This document shows positions 1-8,862 of a DNA stretch of 16,504 nt, in pieces. A model generated the notes under the pieces. The model saw only the letters and a program-made list of their open reading frames with translations. It was not told the DNA's origin and did no database searches. The DNA is taken from NCBI GenBank assembly GCA_900765235.1, contig CAAFRK010000170.1:1-16504 (forward strand). Direction: 5' to 3'. Position numbers and translations under genes: made by a program. Each line of letters begins with the position of its first letter. Positions within the stretch are counted from its first letter, which is position 1. This stretch comes from an uncultured Veillonella sp. Its GTDB lineage: Bacteria; Bacillota_C; Negativicutes; Veillonellales; Veillonellaceae.

Positions 1-1403
1 ACTACAACGCGAATCTCACGACCTGCTTGAATAGCAAAGCATTTTTCAACGCCTTCGAAGGATTCAGCGATTTCTTCCAATTTAGATAAACGTTTCAAGT
101 AGTTTTCTAATGTTTCTCGACGTGCTCCAGGACGAGCCGCAGAGATAGCATCAGCAGCTGCAACTAATACAGCTTCTACAGATTGGAACTCTTCATCACC
201 ATGATGAGCGCCAATGCAGTTAATTACTGCTGCGCTTTCACGATATTTACGAGCCACATCAACACCGATTTGAACATGAGAACCCTCAAGTTCGCGGTCC
301 AATGCTTTACCAATATCATGGATTAAACCACCTCGTTTAGCCAATGTTACATCACAGCCTAGTTCAGCTGCCATTAAACCTGCTAAATGAGATACTTCAA
401 TGGAATGTTTCAATACGTTTTGACCATAACTAGTACGATATTTCAAACGGCCTAAAATCTTAACAATTTCAGGATGTAAGCCATGAACATCAGCTTCAAA
501 TGTCGCTTGTTCACCAGCCTCTTTAATAGTTTGGTCCACCTCTTTACGAGCTTTACCAACCATTTCTTCAATACGAGCTGGATGGATACGACCGTCTACA
601 ATCAATTTTTCCAAAGCAATACGAGCCACTTCACGACGAATTGGATCGAAGCCGGAAAGAATAACTGCTTCTGGTGTGTCATCGATAATCAAATCAATAC
701 CTGTTAATGTTTCGAGTGCACGAATGTTACGGCCCTCACGACCGATAATGCGCCCCTTCATTTCATCATTAGGCAATGCCACTACGGATACGGTAGTCTC
801 CGCTACATGGTCAGCTGCGCAACGTTGGATAGCAGAGGAGATAATTTCTTTTGCTTTTTTCTCCGCGTCATCCTTAGCTTGCTGCTCCATTTCCTTAACC
901 ATAATCGCCGTTTCATGACGAATTTCTTGTTCCACATTCGTTAACAAGATATTCTTAGCTTCTTCAAATGTCATACCAGAAATACGTTCCAATTCTGCCA
1001 TTTGTTTTTCATACAAAGCTTCAATTTTTTCACGGCTTTGGGCTAAGTCAGCTTCTTTGCGATGTAAAGCTTCCTCTTTGTGCTCAATATTGTCTAATTT
1101 TTTATCCAAAGATTCTTCTTTTTGAAGAATACGACGTTCCATACGTTGAAGTTCAGAACGGCGATCTTTATTTTCTCGTTCTACATCAGAACGGAGCTTA
1201 TGAATTTCTTCTTTCGCTTCTAATAAAGCTTCTTTCTTTTTAGACTCAGCTGTGCGTTCACCATTTGCAATGATGCGAGCAGCCTCTTGTTCAGCTTGAT
1301 TCAGTTTTCCTTCAGCAATATTTTTTCTTAAAAAATAGCCTACCCCTAGTCCAATCAGTACCATTACCACTGCAATTAGACTATACTCTAAAATCAGTCT
1401 CAC
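1..1403 (-). CDS. rny: Ribonuclease Y (RNase Y), 3' end beyond window
   Basis: Membrane-anchored endoribonuclease that starts bulk mRNA decay in Firmicutes. Translation gives one N-terminal membrane helix (about residues 3-25, rich in V, L, I and G) and a long charged coiled coil (about 30-200). A KH RNA-binding domain follows, with a GREG loop near residue 220, and then an HD domain with HDIGK near residue 357 and a later AHHGDE. The reading ends in [12 protein letters not shown], so roughly the last 50 residues of a family protein of about 520 are outside the window. The start is uncertain: GTG at 1403 is the furthest upstream start codon, but it sits inside the strong AGGAGG ribosome-binding site. 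CTG at 1397 or ATT at 1394 would be better spaced, and the next in-frame ATG would cut the membrane helix. It is transcribed separately from recX, behind its own promoter. Family assignment is secure. Confidence 0.96.
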   Translation of the reverse strand, partial: MRLILEYSLIAVVMVLIGLGVGYFLRKNIAEGKLNQAEQEAARIIANGERTAESKKKEALLEAKEEIHKLRSDVERENKDRRSELQRMERRILQKEESLDKKLDNIEHKEEALHRKEADLAQSREKIEALYEKQMAELERISGMTFEEAKNILLTNVEQEIRHETAIMVKEMEQQAKDDAEKKAKEIISSAIQRCAADHVAETTVSVVALPNDEMKGRIIGREGRNIRALETLTGIDLIIDDTPEAVILSGFDPIRREVARIALEKLIVDGRIHPARIEEMVGKARKEVDQTIKEAGEQATFEADVHGLHPEIVKILGRLKYRTSYGQNVLKHSIEVSHLAGLMAAELGCDVTLAKRGGLIHDIGKALDRELEGSHVQIGVDVARKYRESAAVINCIGAHHGDEEFQSVEAVLVAAADAISAARPGARRETLENYLKRLSKLEEIAESFEGVEKCFAIQAGREIRVV

Positions 1404-1510
1404 CTCCTCTTAAATTCTCAAAATTGAGCTTTCATGCTCCTTTTTATGCCCTTCATGCATTAAATTATCATTTAGCCATATCATCATATAAATAAATAAG
1501 GCTATTATTA

Positions 1511-1539
1511 ATTTTAGACTTCAAAGCCCTTTCTGTCAA
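1511..1539 (-). promoter_or_regulatory. Sigma-A type promoter for rny
   Basis: On the minus strand a perfect -35 box TTGACA (1539-1534) is followed by a 17-base spacer and a -10 box TAAAAT (1516-1511). Transcription should start near 1504, giving an untranslated leader of about 100 bases before rny. It lies just downstream of the recX terminator, so rny appears to be an independent unit. Seen directly in sequence; activity is inferred. Confidence 0.8.
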
Positions 1540-1565
1540 GATTTTACAAGCCTAGTAAGGCCTCT

Positions 1566-1617
1566 TAAAAAGCACTATCTATTCATAAAAATCATTGCAT
1601 ACAACTTGGATAGTGCT
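1566..1617 (-). terminator. Intrinsic terminator overlapping the recX 3' end
   Basis: Two perfectly complementary 9-base arms, AGCACTATC (1617-1609) and GATAGTGCT (1579-1571), are followed on the minus strand by a run of T. The loop is large (29 bases) and contains the last codons of recX; the stop codon abuts the second arm. It would end the cinA-recA-recX transcript just before the rny promoter. The large loop makes it a less standard hairpin, but the exact arms, T-run and position support the call. Confidence 0.65.
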
Positions 1618-2022
1618 CGTTGAGAACCCTCTATATTTGAGAAAATTAAATACTTTTACACGAGGAGTGCGTTCTTCATTGAGAATGGAACCAAACTTTT
1701 TCTCCACTACGCGATAAGCAGCTTTCACTTCATCATAATTAGAGATTTCCTGAGGCACTGTAAGACCTCGTAGTTTCATCTTTTGCTTAATCATATACGC
1801 ACCGTATTTCTGTTCTTTCATCAAGTACGTCAATACTTGCTCAGATAAGCGCTCATCATTGATGTAATCATAGTCTCTAAGGCGTTCAAGGACCCGCTCA
1901 ATGATTGGGTCCTCGATTTGTTTACGTCTCATTTTTTGTGTCAGTTCATAGGAACTAAGAAATCGTTGAGCCAGGAAGCGATACGCTTGATCCATAGCAG
2001 CTTGCATCGTTTCGTCACTCAT
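1579..2022 (-). CDS. recX: RecX, regulatory protein for RecA
   Basis: Small all-helical modulator that binds along RecA filaments and adjusts their extension and ATPase activity. The 147-residue product has the usual RecX size and layout of repeated three-helix units. It begins with an ALxxLxxRxxSxxEL-type segment (residues 11-30, AYRFLAQRFLSSYELTQKM). A second unit (about residues 40-95) contains YINDERLSEQVLTYL and the G-rich turn before IKQKMKLRGL. The ATG lies two bases after the recA stop, which indicates translational coupling and matches the common recA-recX arrangement. The last twelve codons also form most of an intrinsic terminator. Sequence identity within this family is low, so the call rests on both pattern and position. 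Confidence 0.92.
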   Translation of the reverse strand: MSDETMQAAMDQAYRFLAQRFLSSYELTQKMRRKQIEDPIIERVLERLRDYDYINDERLSEQVLTYLMKEQKYGAYMIKQKMKLRGLTVPQEISNYDEVKAAYRVVEKKFGSILNEERTPRVKVFNFLKYRGFSTSTIQVVCNDFYE

Positions 2023-2024
2023 GA

Positions 2025-3065
2025 TTATACTTCTTCAGTTACTTCTTCACCGATTACATCAATTTCTTCTGTACCAACAGCTAATGTATCGCGAATAATA
2101 CGATCGATTTCATCAGCGATTTGTGGATTATCTAACAAATATTGTTTAGCTGCTTCTTTACCTTGTCCCATGCGTTCACCATTATAGGAATACCATGCAC
2201 CAGATTTATTGATGATTTCCATATTTGTGCCAATATCGATAAGTGTACCAGCTTTGGAGATACCTTCACCGTACATCAAATCAAACTCAGCTGTTTTGAA
2301 TGGAGGTGCTACTTTATTCTTAACAACTTTAACTTTAGTGCGAGCACCAACATTTTCGTTATTAGCTTTAATTAATTCACCCTTACGAACATCAAGACGT
2401 ACGGAGGAATAGAATTTCAACGCACGACCACCTGTTGTAGTTTCAGGATTACCAAACATTACGCCTACTTTTTCACGCAATTGGTTGATAAAGATAACAA
2501 CAGTTTTAGATTTGCTGATGATACCAGTCAATTTACGCAATGCTTTACTCATCAAACGAGCTTGTAGACCTACGTGAGCATCGCCCATCTCGCCATCGAT
2601 TTCGGCTTTAGGAACCAATGCTGCAACGGAGTCAACTACGACGATATCTACAGCACCACTGCGAACAAGGGCTTCTGTAATTTCAAGAGCTTGTTCACCA
2701 TTATCTGGTTGAGAAATCAACAGGTTATTGATATCTACGCCCAAGTTACGAGCATATACAGGATCCATCGCATGCTCCGCATCAATAAAAGCTGCAATGC
2801 CACCTTGTTTTTGCGCTTCTGCTACAGCGTGAAGCGCTACTGTTGTTTTACCAGAGGATTCTGGACCGTAGATTTCAATTACACGGCCACGAGGGAACCC
2901 ACCTACGCCAACAGCGATATCGATTGCAAGAGAACCAGAGGAGATAACCTCTACGTTCATGCGATCTGCTGCTTCACCAAGACGCATAATAGCGCCTTTA
3001 CCAAAGTCTTTTTCAATTTGTTTTAACGCGTTATCCAACGCTGCTTGTCTGCCATCTACAGCCAT
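2025..3065 (-). CDS. recA: Recombinase RecA
   Basis: ATP-dependent strand-exchange protein that forms filaments on single-stranded DNA, drives homologous recombination and triggers LexA self-cleavage where LexA exists. The 346-residue product is full length. Walker [10 protein letters not shown] is at residues 67-75, Walker B (VDIVVVDSV) near 140-150, the loop-1 EIDGEMGD segment and the [22 protein letters not shown] segment (loop 2) follow, and the protein ends in an acidic tail. The start has a ribosome site AGGGGA and lies four bases after the cinA stop. cinA-recA is a conserved Firmicute pair often expressed together during competence or SOS. I saw no convincing LexA operator upstream, so regulation is probably from promoters further up the operon. 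Confidence 0.99.
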   Translation of the reverse strand: MAVDGRQAALDNALKQIEKDFGKGAIMRLGEAADRMNVEVISSGSLAIDIAVGVGGFPRGRVIEIYGPESSGKTTVALHAVAEAQKQGGIAAFIDAEHAMDPVYARNLGVDINNLLISQPDNGEQALEITEALVRSGAVDIVVVDSVAALVPKAEIDGEMGDAHVGLQARLMSKALRKLTGIISKSKTVVIFINQLREKVGVMFGNPETTTGGRALKFYSSVRLDVRKGELIKANNENVGARTKVKVVKNKVAPPFKTAEFDLMYGEGISKAGTLIDIGTNMEIINKSGAWYSYNGERMGQGKEAAKQYLLDNPQIADEIDRIIRDTLAVGTEEIDVIGEEVTEEV

Positions 3066-3069
3066 TCTT

Positions 3070-4317
3070 TTATTTCCCCTTTTCTGTTATATAAGTATAA
3101 ACATAGTAAAGTGCTAGTTCTGCTGCACTTTGTCTAATATCTTCACGATTACCAATTAAATTAGCCTTATGAGCCACCGTTCCATGAGGTCCAGTAACCC
3201 CAAACCATACAAGACCAACTGGCTTTTCAGGACTACCACCGCCAGGACCAGCTATACCAGTCGTAGAAACGGCATATGTTGTTTGACCAACAGTTCGTGC
3301 CCCCTCAGCCATAGCCTTAGCAACTTGCTCACTAACGGCTCCATAGGTATCTAACATATCTTGAGGTACACCTAATACACGATGTTTTACATCATTACTA
3401 TAGGAAATGACACCGCCCATGTAGTATTCACTACTACCACTGACATTAGTCAATAACTTACCAACTAAGCCAGAGGTGCAAGATTCTGCAGTACTAATCG
3501 TACTGTGTTCTTCTAGTAAAGCACGACCAAGTGTTTCCTCCATAGAAACACTTAAATCACGCCCCACCCGAGAACCTAAACGATCTCGAATGATAGCATC
3601 CCAAGGATTGAGAAGCTCATGTGCGGCCTCTAAGGTATCAGCCTTAGCCGTAATGCGCACCTCAATATAGCCTTTTTTGATTAATAACGCTATAGTCGGA
3701 TTTGATTGATTCTTAATGAGATCCATTAAGGTATTTTCCAAATCAATTTCGCGAATATCATATATACCATATCGATAAGAGGTAACCACACCTTGTGAAC
3801 CAAAGTGCTCATACAAATAGGGAACTACACTATCTTGGAACATGCCCTTCATTTCACCAGGAGGTCCTGGCAAAAGAATATATGTAGTATCTCCGTCTTC
3901 AACGACAACACCTGGTGCTACACCTACCGGATTATGTAGTACCTTTGCACCTTCTGGCAATTGTGCTTCTCGACGACTTGCATCTGGCACAATACGTTTT
4001 ACACGTTGGAAAAATTTTTCAACCTCATCCATCGCCTCTTGATTAAATATAATCTTCCGGCCCACAGAATCGGCCAATACATTCCGTGTAATATCGCCCT
4101 GTGTCGGGCCAAGCCCACCAGTACTAATAACAATGTCTGCCCGAGAGCTAGCTAACTGAAAAACTTCAGCCATACGCTTTGGGTTATCCCCTACGACAGA
4201 TTGATGAGCAATAGTATATCCTAATTTATTTAATTCTTGTGCTAACCAAGATACATTAGTGTTAACTGTATCACCTAGCAATAACTCTGAACCTGTAGAA
4301 ATGAGTTCTACAATCAT
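3070..4317 (-). CDS. cinA: CinA, nicotinamide-nucleotide amidase / competence-damage protein
   Basis: Two-domain protein of 415 residues. The N-terminal part (about 1-170) is a MoaB/MogA-like molybdopterin-binding fold; the start [20 protein letters not shown] and the [14 protein letters not shown] motif near residues 65-78 are typical, and in characterised members it carries pyrophosphatase activity. The C-terminal part (about 260-415) is the nicotinamide mononucleotide deamidase domain, with [16 protein letters not shown], the [14 protein letters not shown] stretch and the [10 protein letters not shown] motif. It converts NMN to nicotinic acid mononucleotide in NAD recycling, and in naturally competent bacteria the gene is often induced with recA. 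The ATG follows a near-perfect GGAGGTGAT ribosome site. The gene sits 37 bases after rimO; the phosphatidylglycerophosphate synthase gene that often precedes cinA in Bacillus relatives is not here. Confidence 0.97.
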   Translation of the reverse strand: MIVELISTGSELLLGDTVNTNVSWLAQELNKLGYTIAHQSVVGDNPKRMAEVFQLASSRADIVISTGGLGPTQGDITRNVLADSVGRKIIFNQEAMDEVEKFFQRVKRIVPDASRREAQLPEGAKVLHNPVGVAPGVVVEDGDTTYILLPGPPGEMKGMFQDSVVPYLYEHFGSQGVVTSYRYGIYDIREIDLENTLMDLIKNQSNPTIALLIKKGYIEVRITAKADTLEAAHELLNPWDAIIRDRLGSRVGRDLSVSMEETLGRALLEEHSTISTAESCTSGLVGKLLTNVSGSSEYYMGGVISYSNDVKHRVLGVPQDMLDTYGAVSEQVAKAMAEGARTVGQTTYAVSTTGIAGPGGGSPEKPVGLVWFGVTGPHGTVAHKANLIGNREDIRQSAAELALYYVYTYITEKGK

Positions 4318-4354
4318 CAGATCACCTCCACAATCGAATGTATCGAGCTGTGTT

Positions 4355-5701
4355 TTATTCTACAACCGTAGCTACTACGTCGTAAGCAAAGCCCTGCTCT
4401 ACTTGTACCTTAAGAATATCTCCAGGTTGAATCTCTTCTCCGCAATCTTCAATGTACATATTACCGTCTACATCAGGAGCTTGAGATTTTAAGCGTCCTT
4501 TAGCGAGTAATGTACCATTCTCACCTTCCTCGATTTCTTCTACCATTGCATAGTCAATAGTACCTTCTAAATCGCGGTTATTTTCTTCAGAAATAGCGGC
4601 TTGGATGGACATGAGAATATGATAACGGTCTTCTTTTACCTCTTCTGGCACTTGATCTTCACGGGCACCAGCTGGTGTACCTTCTTCTTGAGAATAAGTA
4701 AATACGCCCATATTATCAAATTTGATTTCTTTTACAAAGTCGCAAAGTTCCTCAAATTGCTCATCTGTTTCACCAGGGAAGCCAACGATAATAGATGTAC
4801 GTAATGTAATATGTGTAGGAGCATTTCTAATTTTCTTAAGCAACCGTTCAATATCATTACGATCATCTCGACGATTCATTTGTTTTAAAATATCGTTATT
4901 AACATGTTGTAATGGGATATCTACATATTTACAAAGTTTTGGCTCATTAACGATAAGATCTAACAATTCATCGGAGAAGAATGTTGGATATAGGTATAAC
5001 ATGCGAATCCATTCGATGCCTTCTACCGTAGTTAACTCCTTAAGCAATGTAGTCAACAATGGCTTGCCATCGTTAAGGTCAATACCATAACTAGTTGTAT
5101 CTTGAGCAATAAGAACAACTTCCTTAACACCTGCTGCAGCTAATCGTTCCACTTCGGCCTTAATAGATTCGATAGTACGACTGCGGAATGCACCGCGCAC
5201 CTTTGGAATAATGCAGAAGGTACAACCATTGTTACAGCCTTCCGCAATTTTTACATACGCACTGTAACGAGGTGTTGTTTGAATACGAGGCATGCGTTCA
5301 TCATAGATATTTGTAATATTTTCCATGATACAACTACGATTGCCATGCTCAATAGCATCAACAGCAACCATGATTTGGTCCCATGCACCTGTACCAATCA
5401 AAGCATCAATTTCAGGAATTTCTTTAAATAGCTCATCTTGATATTGTTGGCTTAAGCAACCTGCTACAATAAGGCCTTTACATGTACCATCTTCTTTATA
5501 TTGAGCTACTTCAAGAATGGTATTAATAGACTCCGCTTTGGCTTTCTCAATAAAAGTACAGGTATTTACGACGATAAGATCTGCTTCGCTTAGGTCCTCT
5601 GTAATCGTATAGCCATTATCTTTCAATAAGCCTAACATTACCTCTGTATCTACTAAGTTTTTAGCACAACCTAGGCTAACATATCCTAATTTCTTACCCA
5701 T
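4355..5701 (-). CDS. rimO: Ribosomal protein uS12 methylthiotransferase RimO
   Basis: Radical S-adenosylmethionine enzyme that adds a methylthio group to the conserved aspartate of ribosomal protein S12. The 448-residue product is full length. The N-terminal methylthiotransferase domain carries the auxiliary iron-sulfur ligands Cys12 (SLGCAKN), Cys48 (NTCTF) and Cys82 (AGCLSQ). The radical SAM core follows with CNNGCTFC, giving Cys156, Cys160 and Cys163. The C-terminal 70 or so residues form a TRAM RNA- or protein-binding domain. The SLGCAKNLVDTE opening separates it from the related tRNA enzyme MiaB. The start has an AAGGA ribosome site five bases upstream of ATG. It is followed closely by cinA on the same strand. 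Confidence 0.97.
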   Translation of the reverse strand: MGKKLGYVSLGCAKNLVDTEVMLGLLKDNGYTITEDLSEADLIVVNTCTFIEKAKAESINTILEVAQYKEDGTCKGLIVAGCLSQQYQDELFKEIPEIDALIGTGAWDQIMVAVDAIEHGNRSCIMENITNIYDERMPRIQTTPRYSAYVKIAEGCNNGCTFCIIPKVRGAFRSRTIESIKAEVERLAAAGVKEVVLIAQDTTSYGIDLNDGKPLLTTLLKELTTVEGIEWIRMLYLYPTFFSDELLDLIVNEPKLCKYVDIPLQHVNNDILKQMNRRDDRNDIERLLKKIRNAPTHITLRTSIIVGFPGETDEQFEELCDFVKEIKFDNMGVFTYSQEEGTPAGAREDQVPEEVKEDRYHILMSIQAAISEENNRDLEGTIDYAMVEEIEEGENGTLLAKGRLKSQAPDVDGNMYIEDCGEEIQPGDILKVQVEQGFAYDVVATVVE

Positions 5702-5765
5702 TCTATATCCTTTCTTAACAAGATTATTTTCAATTTACTACCTTAATAGGATCTATATAACTGAG

Positions 5766-6803
5766 TTATTCCTTACGGAAACGCACTTGACTAACCCAGT
5801 GATTTAGTAATAATTTTTTACCATCAATGGTGTAACCGCCATTTACAGGCCATAAAATTAGCTCATGTCCCAATGAGTCTTTTGGCTCATCCATTTCTGG
5901 GTTTGTAAATATATAGGTGAAGTTATTTTCAACCATATACTTTGCAGTCTTTGTAGACAACAACCAATTAATAAATTCGACGCTATCTGCTTTGTGTTTT
6001 GAATTTTTTAAGACTGCCGCCCCAGTTACATAATAAGAGGTTCCATCCGTTGGATAAATGACCTTAATCGGGTATCCGTGACGAGTATATTGGGCCGCAT
6101 CAGATAAATTACCAATGCCGATATTAGACTCTCCAAGCGCCGTTAAACGAACTGGGGTAGACAAGAACTTAGCATGTTGTATTACATGAGGTTTTAAGCC
6201 ATATAAATAGTTTAACGCTTCAGGCTCCCCTCTATATTCCACCATGTTATATAACAAGTTCGCCGCATTCTGAGAGGCTACAAAATCGGTCATTACAATG
6301 GTCCAATCCCCTTGTTTTGCCAATGTATCCCATGTAGTAATATATTTACCAACCCCATTGTAGAAGGTATCATTTTGAACAAATACGATAGGATCATACC
6401 AAAGGCCTACCCAATATCCATTTGTATCCTTTAGATTGTCACGAACCTCGTCAATTTTCTCATTAACGATAGGTGCATATTTTCCAGTATTAGCACCTAC
6501 AACAAGGTTATCCTCAGAGGTAAGTACAATATCACCAGATGTATCAGCTACATTTGAGGCCGAACGTTGCGCCATTTGCTCTTCTGTAAGAGGCATAACT
6601 GTAACTTTTACATTCTTCTCATCTTCATAACGATCGGCAAGCAATGTAGTTATATTATTTGGTAAGTCTGTATAAACTGTAATCTCACCACGAACAGGCT
6701 CTTTTTCATGTTCCAATTGTTCTTGATGGTAAAAGTTTACGCCATAGGTCAACATCCCTACCACAAAAAGGGCTAAAATGCCCGGAGCAATCCATCGTTT
6801 CAT
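5766..6803 (-). CDS. Extracellular solute-binding protein (ABC-type), membrane-anchored, orphan
   Basis: Likely periplasmic binding protein of the bacterial family 1 type used for iron(III), thiamine, polyamines or similar solutes. The 345-residue product starts with MKRW and a hydrophobic stretch (about residues 5-23). There is no lipobox cysteine after it and no clear signal-peptidase site, so it may stay anchored by this helix. From about residue 40 it reads as a binding-protein fold: GEITVYTDLPNNITTLLADRYE matches the first beta strand and helix of the family, the middle has GYWVGLWYDPIVFVQND, and the C-terminal part has VEFINWLLSTKTAKYMVEN. No permease or ATPase gene is adjacent, so the substrate cannot be read from context. 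Ribosome site AGGAGG precedes ATG by five bases. It lies 61 bases after ygiQ, behind a perfect hairpin. Confidence 0.78.
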   Translation of the reverse strand: MKRWIAPGILALFVVGMLTYGVNFYHQEQLEHEKEPVRGEITVYTDLPNNITTLLADRYEDEKNVKVTVMPLTEEQMAQRSASNVADTSGDIVLTSEDNLVVGANTGKYAPIVNEKIDEVRDNLKDTNGYWVGLWYDPIVFVQNDTFYNGVGKYITTWDTLAKQGDWTIVMTDFVASQNAANLLYNMVEYRGEPEALNYLYGLKPHVIQHAKFLSTPVRLTALGESNIGIGNLSDAAQYTRHGYPIKVIYPTDGTSYYVTGAAVLKNSKHKADSVEFINWLLSTKTAKYMVENNFTYIFTNPEMDEPKDSLGHELILWPVNGGYTIDGKKLLLNHWVSQVRFRKE

Positions 6804-6838
6804 ATATGCCTCCTATAAGACATAAAGCATCCCCAAAT

Positions 6839-6859
6839 GAGATTAGTAAAACTAATCTC
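6839..6859 (-). repeat. Perfect 9-bp inverted repeat after ygiQ
   Basis: GAGATTAGT (6839-6847) and ACTAATCTC (6851-6859) are perfect complements around a three-base loop. On the minus strand the hairpin starts five bases after the ygiQ stop. No T-run follows it in either direction, so it is not a standard intrinsic terminator. It may protect the 3' end of the upstream message, act as a processing site, or bind a protein. Structure seen in sequence; role unknown. Confidence 0.6.
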
Positions 6860-6864
6860 TATAA

Positions 6865-8823
6865 TTAACGACCACCACGGCTTTTGTTAGATGGACGACC
6901 TTTAGTCATACCACTGCGAGATGATCTTCCCTTACTACGCTGCTCACCTGACTGACGTCCGCTGCGACGATTATTAGCTTGTACTCTATTGCGGTTTCCA
7001 CTGCCCGTACCAGTACGATTATTATTGCGACCAATTGGGCGTGGTGGAATCAAACATTCTGGTCCAAATCCAATTAAATCATGCCGATTAGCTTCAATGA
7101 GTGCTTCTTTAACAAGATCATAATTTTCAATATTTTTATATTGCATTAAAGCACGTTGCTTAGCTTTATCTCTACCTTTTTTGGCTACGTATACAGGCTT
7201 TCCATCTAGAGGATTAATACCCGTATAGTACATACAAGTCGATAGGCTGCCCGGTGTTGGAATAAAATCCTGTACTTGTTCTGGATACATATGTTGATCA
7301 CGCAAGAACTCCGCTAATTCAATAGCATCCTCCAAGGCACAACCAGGATGAGAACTCATAAAGTATGGCACTAAATATTGCTTCTTACCAAGCTTTTTAT
7401 TAGCCTCTTCAAACCAAGATTTGAAAGTAAGAAACTCTTCCTTACCCGCTTTCCCCATCATATTGGTAACGCGTTTAGATACGTGTTCTGGTGCTACCTT
7501 CAATTGACCACTAACGTGAAACTCACACAGCTCTCGTACGAAGTCTTTATTGTTATCTGCTAGAACATAGTCATAGCGCAAACCAGAGCGAACAAATACC
7601 TTTTTTACCCCTTTTAGCTTACGTAATTTACGGAGTAATGCAATATAATCATCGTGATTTGTATTAAGATTTTCACAAGGCTCTGGAGCCGCACATGTAC
7701 GACCTTTACAAGCGCCATATACAGCTTGTTTATCACATGCTAAATGACGGAAGTTTGCCGTAGGGCCCCCAACATCGTGAATATAGCCCTTAAAATTGTC
7801 CATCTCAATCATAGTTTGAGCTTCGTCGATTAAAGACTCATGACTACGATTTTGGATGATGCGACCTTGATGATTGGTAATGGCACAGAATGAACAGCTA
7901 CCAAAACATCCGCGTTGACTAACAAGGCTAAATTGTACTTCACTTAACGCTGGTACGCCACCTTTATCATCGTATTTAGGATGCCACTTACGTGTATATG
8001 GCAAGTTATATACACCATCCATTTCCTCCTGTGTCAAAGGCAAAGCAGGCGTATTTTGAATAAGATATCTGTCCCCATGCTTTTGGACTACCATACGACC
8101 ATAAAACGGGTCTTGTTCATCATATTGAATACGGAATGCATCAGCAAAGGCCATCTTATCGGCTTTAATTTCCTCAAAAGACGGGCATTCAACATAGTCT
8201 ATAGTAGGAATTTCCTTTGCCATGTAACAAATACCGCGAATAGATGGCAAAGACTCTTTAAAGCGACCTTGATCTAGAGCATCTGCTAATTCCACAATTT
8301 GAAGTTCACCCATACCATAAACAAGTACATCGGCCTTAGAATCAACTAAGATAGAGCGACGTACAGTATCTGACCAATAATCATAATGACCAAAGCGGCG
8401 CAAGGATGCCTCTATACCACCGATAATAAGAGGCACATCACTGTAAGCCTCCTTCATGCGGTTTGCATATACCAAGGTAGCCCGATCTGGACGATGTCCA
8501 GCTTCACCACCTGGAGAGTAATCATCTTGACGACGAATCTTCTTTGCAGCCGTAAATTTATTGAGCATTGAGTCTAGATTCCCTGCTGTAACAAGGGACG
8601 CTAGACGCGGTTTACCTAGTTTTTTGAAAGCCTCTACATCATTCCAATCTGGTTGATCTATAATGCCTACACGATACCCTTTGGATTCTAAGTATCTGCC
8701 GATAACTGCAGGTGCAAAGGAAGGATGGTCAACATAGGCGTCCCCACTAATGAGGACAAAATCTAATTCGGCCCAACCTCGTTCCTTCATCTCCGAAGGT
8801 TCTGTTACTAAAAATCTATCCAT
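6865..8823 (-). CDS. YgiQ-family radical SAM protein
   Basis: Member of the YgiQ (UPF0313) radical SAM family, whose reaction has not been established to my knowledge. The N-terminal part has the family signature LISGDAYVDHPSFAPAVIGR and a cobalamin-type Rossmann region with GGIEASLRRFGHYDYW. The radical SAM cluster CFGSCSFC falls near residues 305-312, and a second cysteine-rich stretch (CDKQAVYGACKGRTCAAPEPC) follows. The last 60 or so residues form a basic tail rich in Arg, Gly, Asn and Ser. The chosen ATG gives MDRFLVTEPSEMKERGW, which fits how relatives begin. A TTG at 8859, three bases after the rodZ stop, would add 12 residues but has no visible ribosome site. It sits between rodZ and the solute-binding protein; neither neighbour explains its role. 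Confidence 0.93.
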   Translation of the reverse strand: MDRFLVTEPSEMKERGWAELDFVLISGDAYVDHPSFAPAVIGRYLESKGYRVGIIDQPDWNDVEAFKKLGKPRLASLVTAGNLDSMLNKFTAAKKIRRQDDYSPGGEAGHRPDRATLVYANRMKEAYSDVPLIIGGIEASLRRFGHYDYWSDTVRRSILVDSKADVLVYGMGELQIVELADALDQGRFKESLPSIRGICYMAKEIPTIDYVECPSFEEIKADKMAFADAFRIQYDEQDPFYGRMVVQKHGDRYLIQNTPALPLTQEEMDGVYNLPYTRKWHPKYDDKGGVPALSEVQFSLVSQRGCFGSCSFCAITNHQGRIIQNRSHESLIDEAQTMIEMDNFKGYIHDVGGPTANFRHLACDKQAVYGACKGRTCAAPEPCENLNTNHDDYIALLRKLRKLKGVKKVFVRSGLRYDYVLADNNKDFVRELCEFHVSGQLKVAPEHVSKRVTNMMGKAGKEEFLTFKSWFEEANKKLGKKQYLVPYFMSSHPGCALEDAIELAEFLRDQHMYPEQVQDFIPTPGSLSTCMYYTGINPLDGKPVYVAKKGRDKAKQRALMQYKNIENYDLVKEALIEANRHDLIGFGPECLIPPRPIGRNNNRTGTGSGNRNRVQANNRRSGRQSGEQRSKGRSSRSGMTKGRPSNKSRGGR

Positions 8824-8862
8824 TGATTGTGTAAATGCCTTTCTATCATTCCTAATCAACTA

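Noticed and set aside
1418..1456. Possible 12-codon upstream reading frame (MKGIKRSMKAQF) in the rny leader
   Set aside because: It has no ribosome-binding site upstream and could occur by chance in A+T-rich sequence.
4318..4354. CGAATGTATCGAGC before cinA as a LexA-type operator
   Set aside because: It does not match the paired CGAAC/GTTCG half-sites of the Firmicute SOS box.
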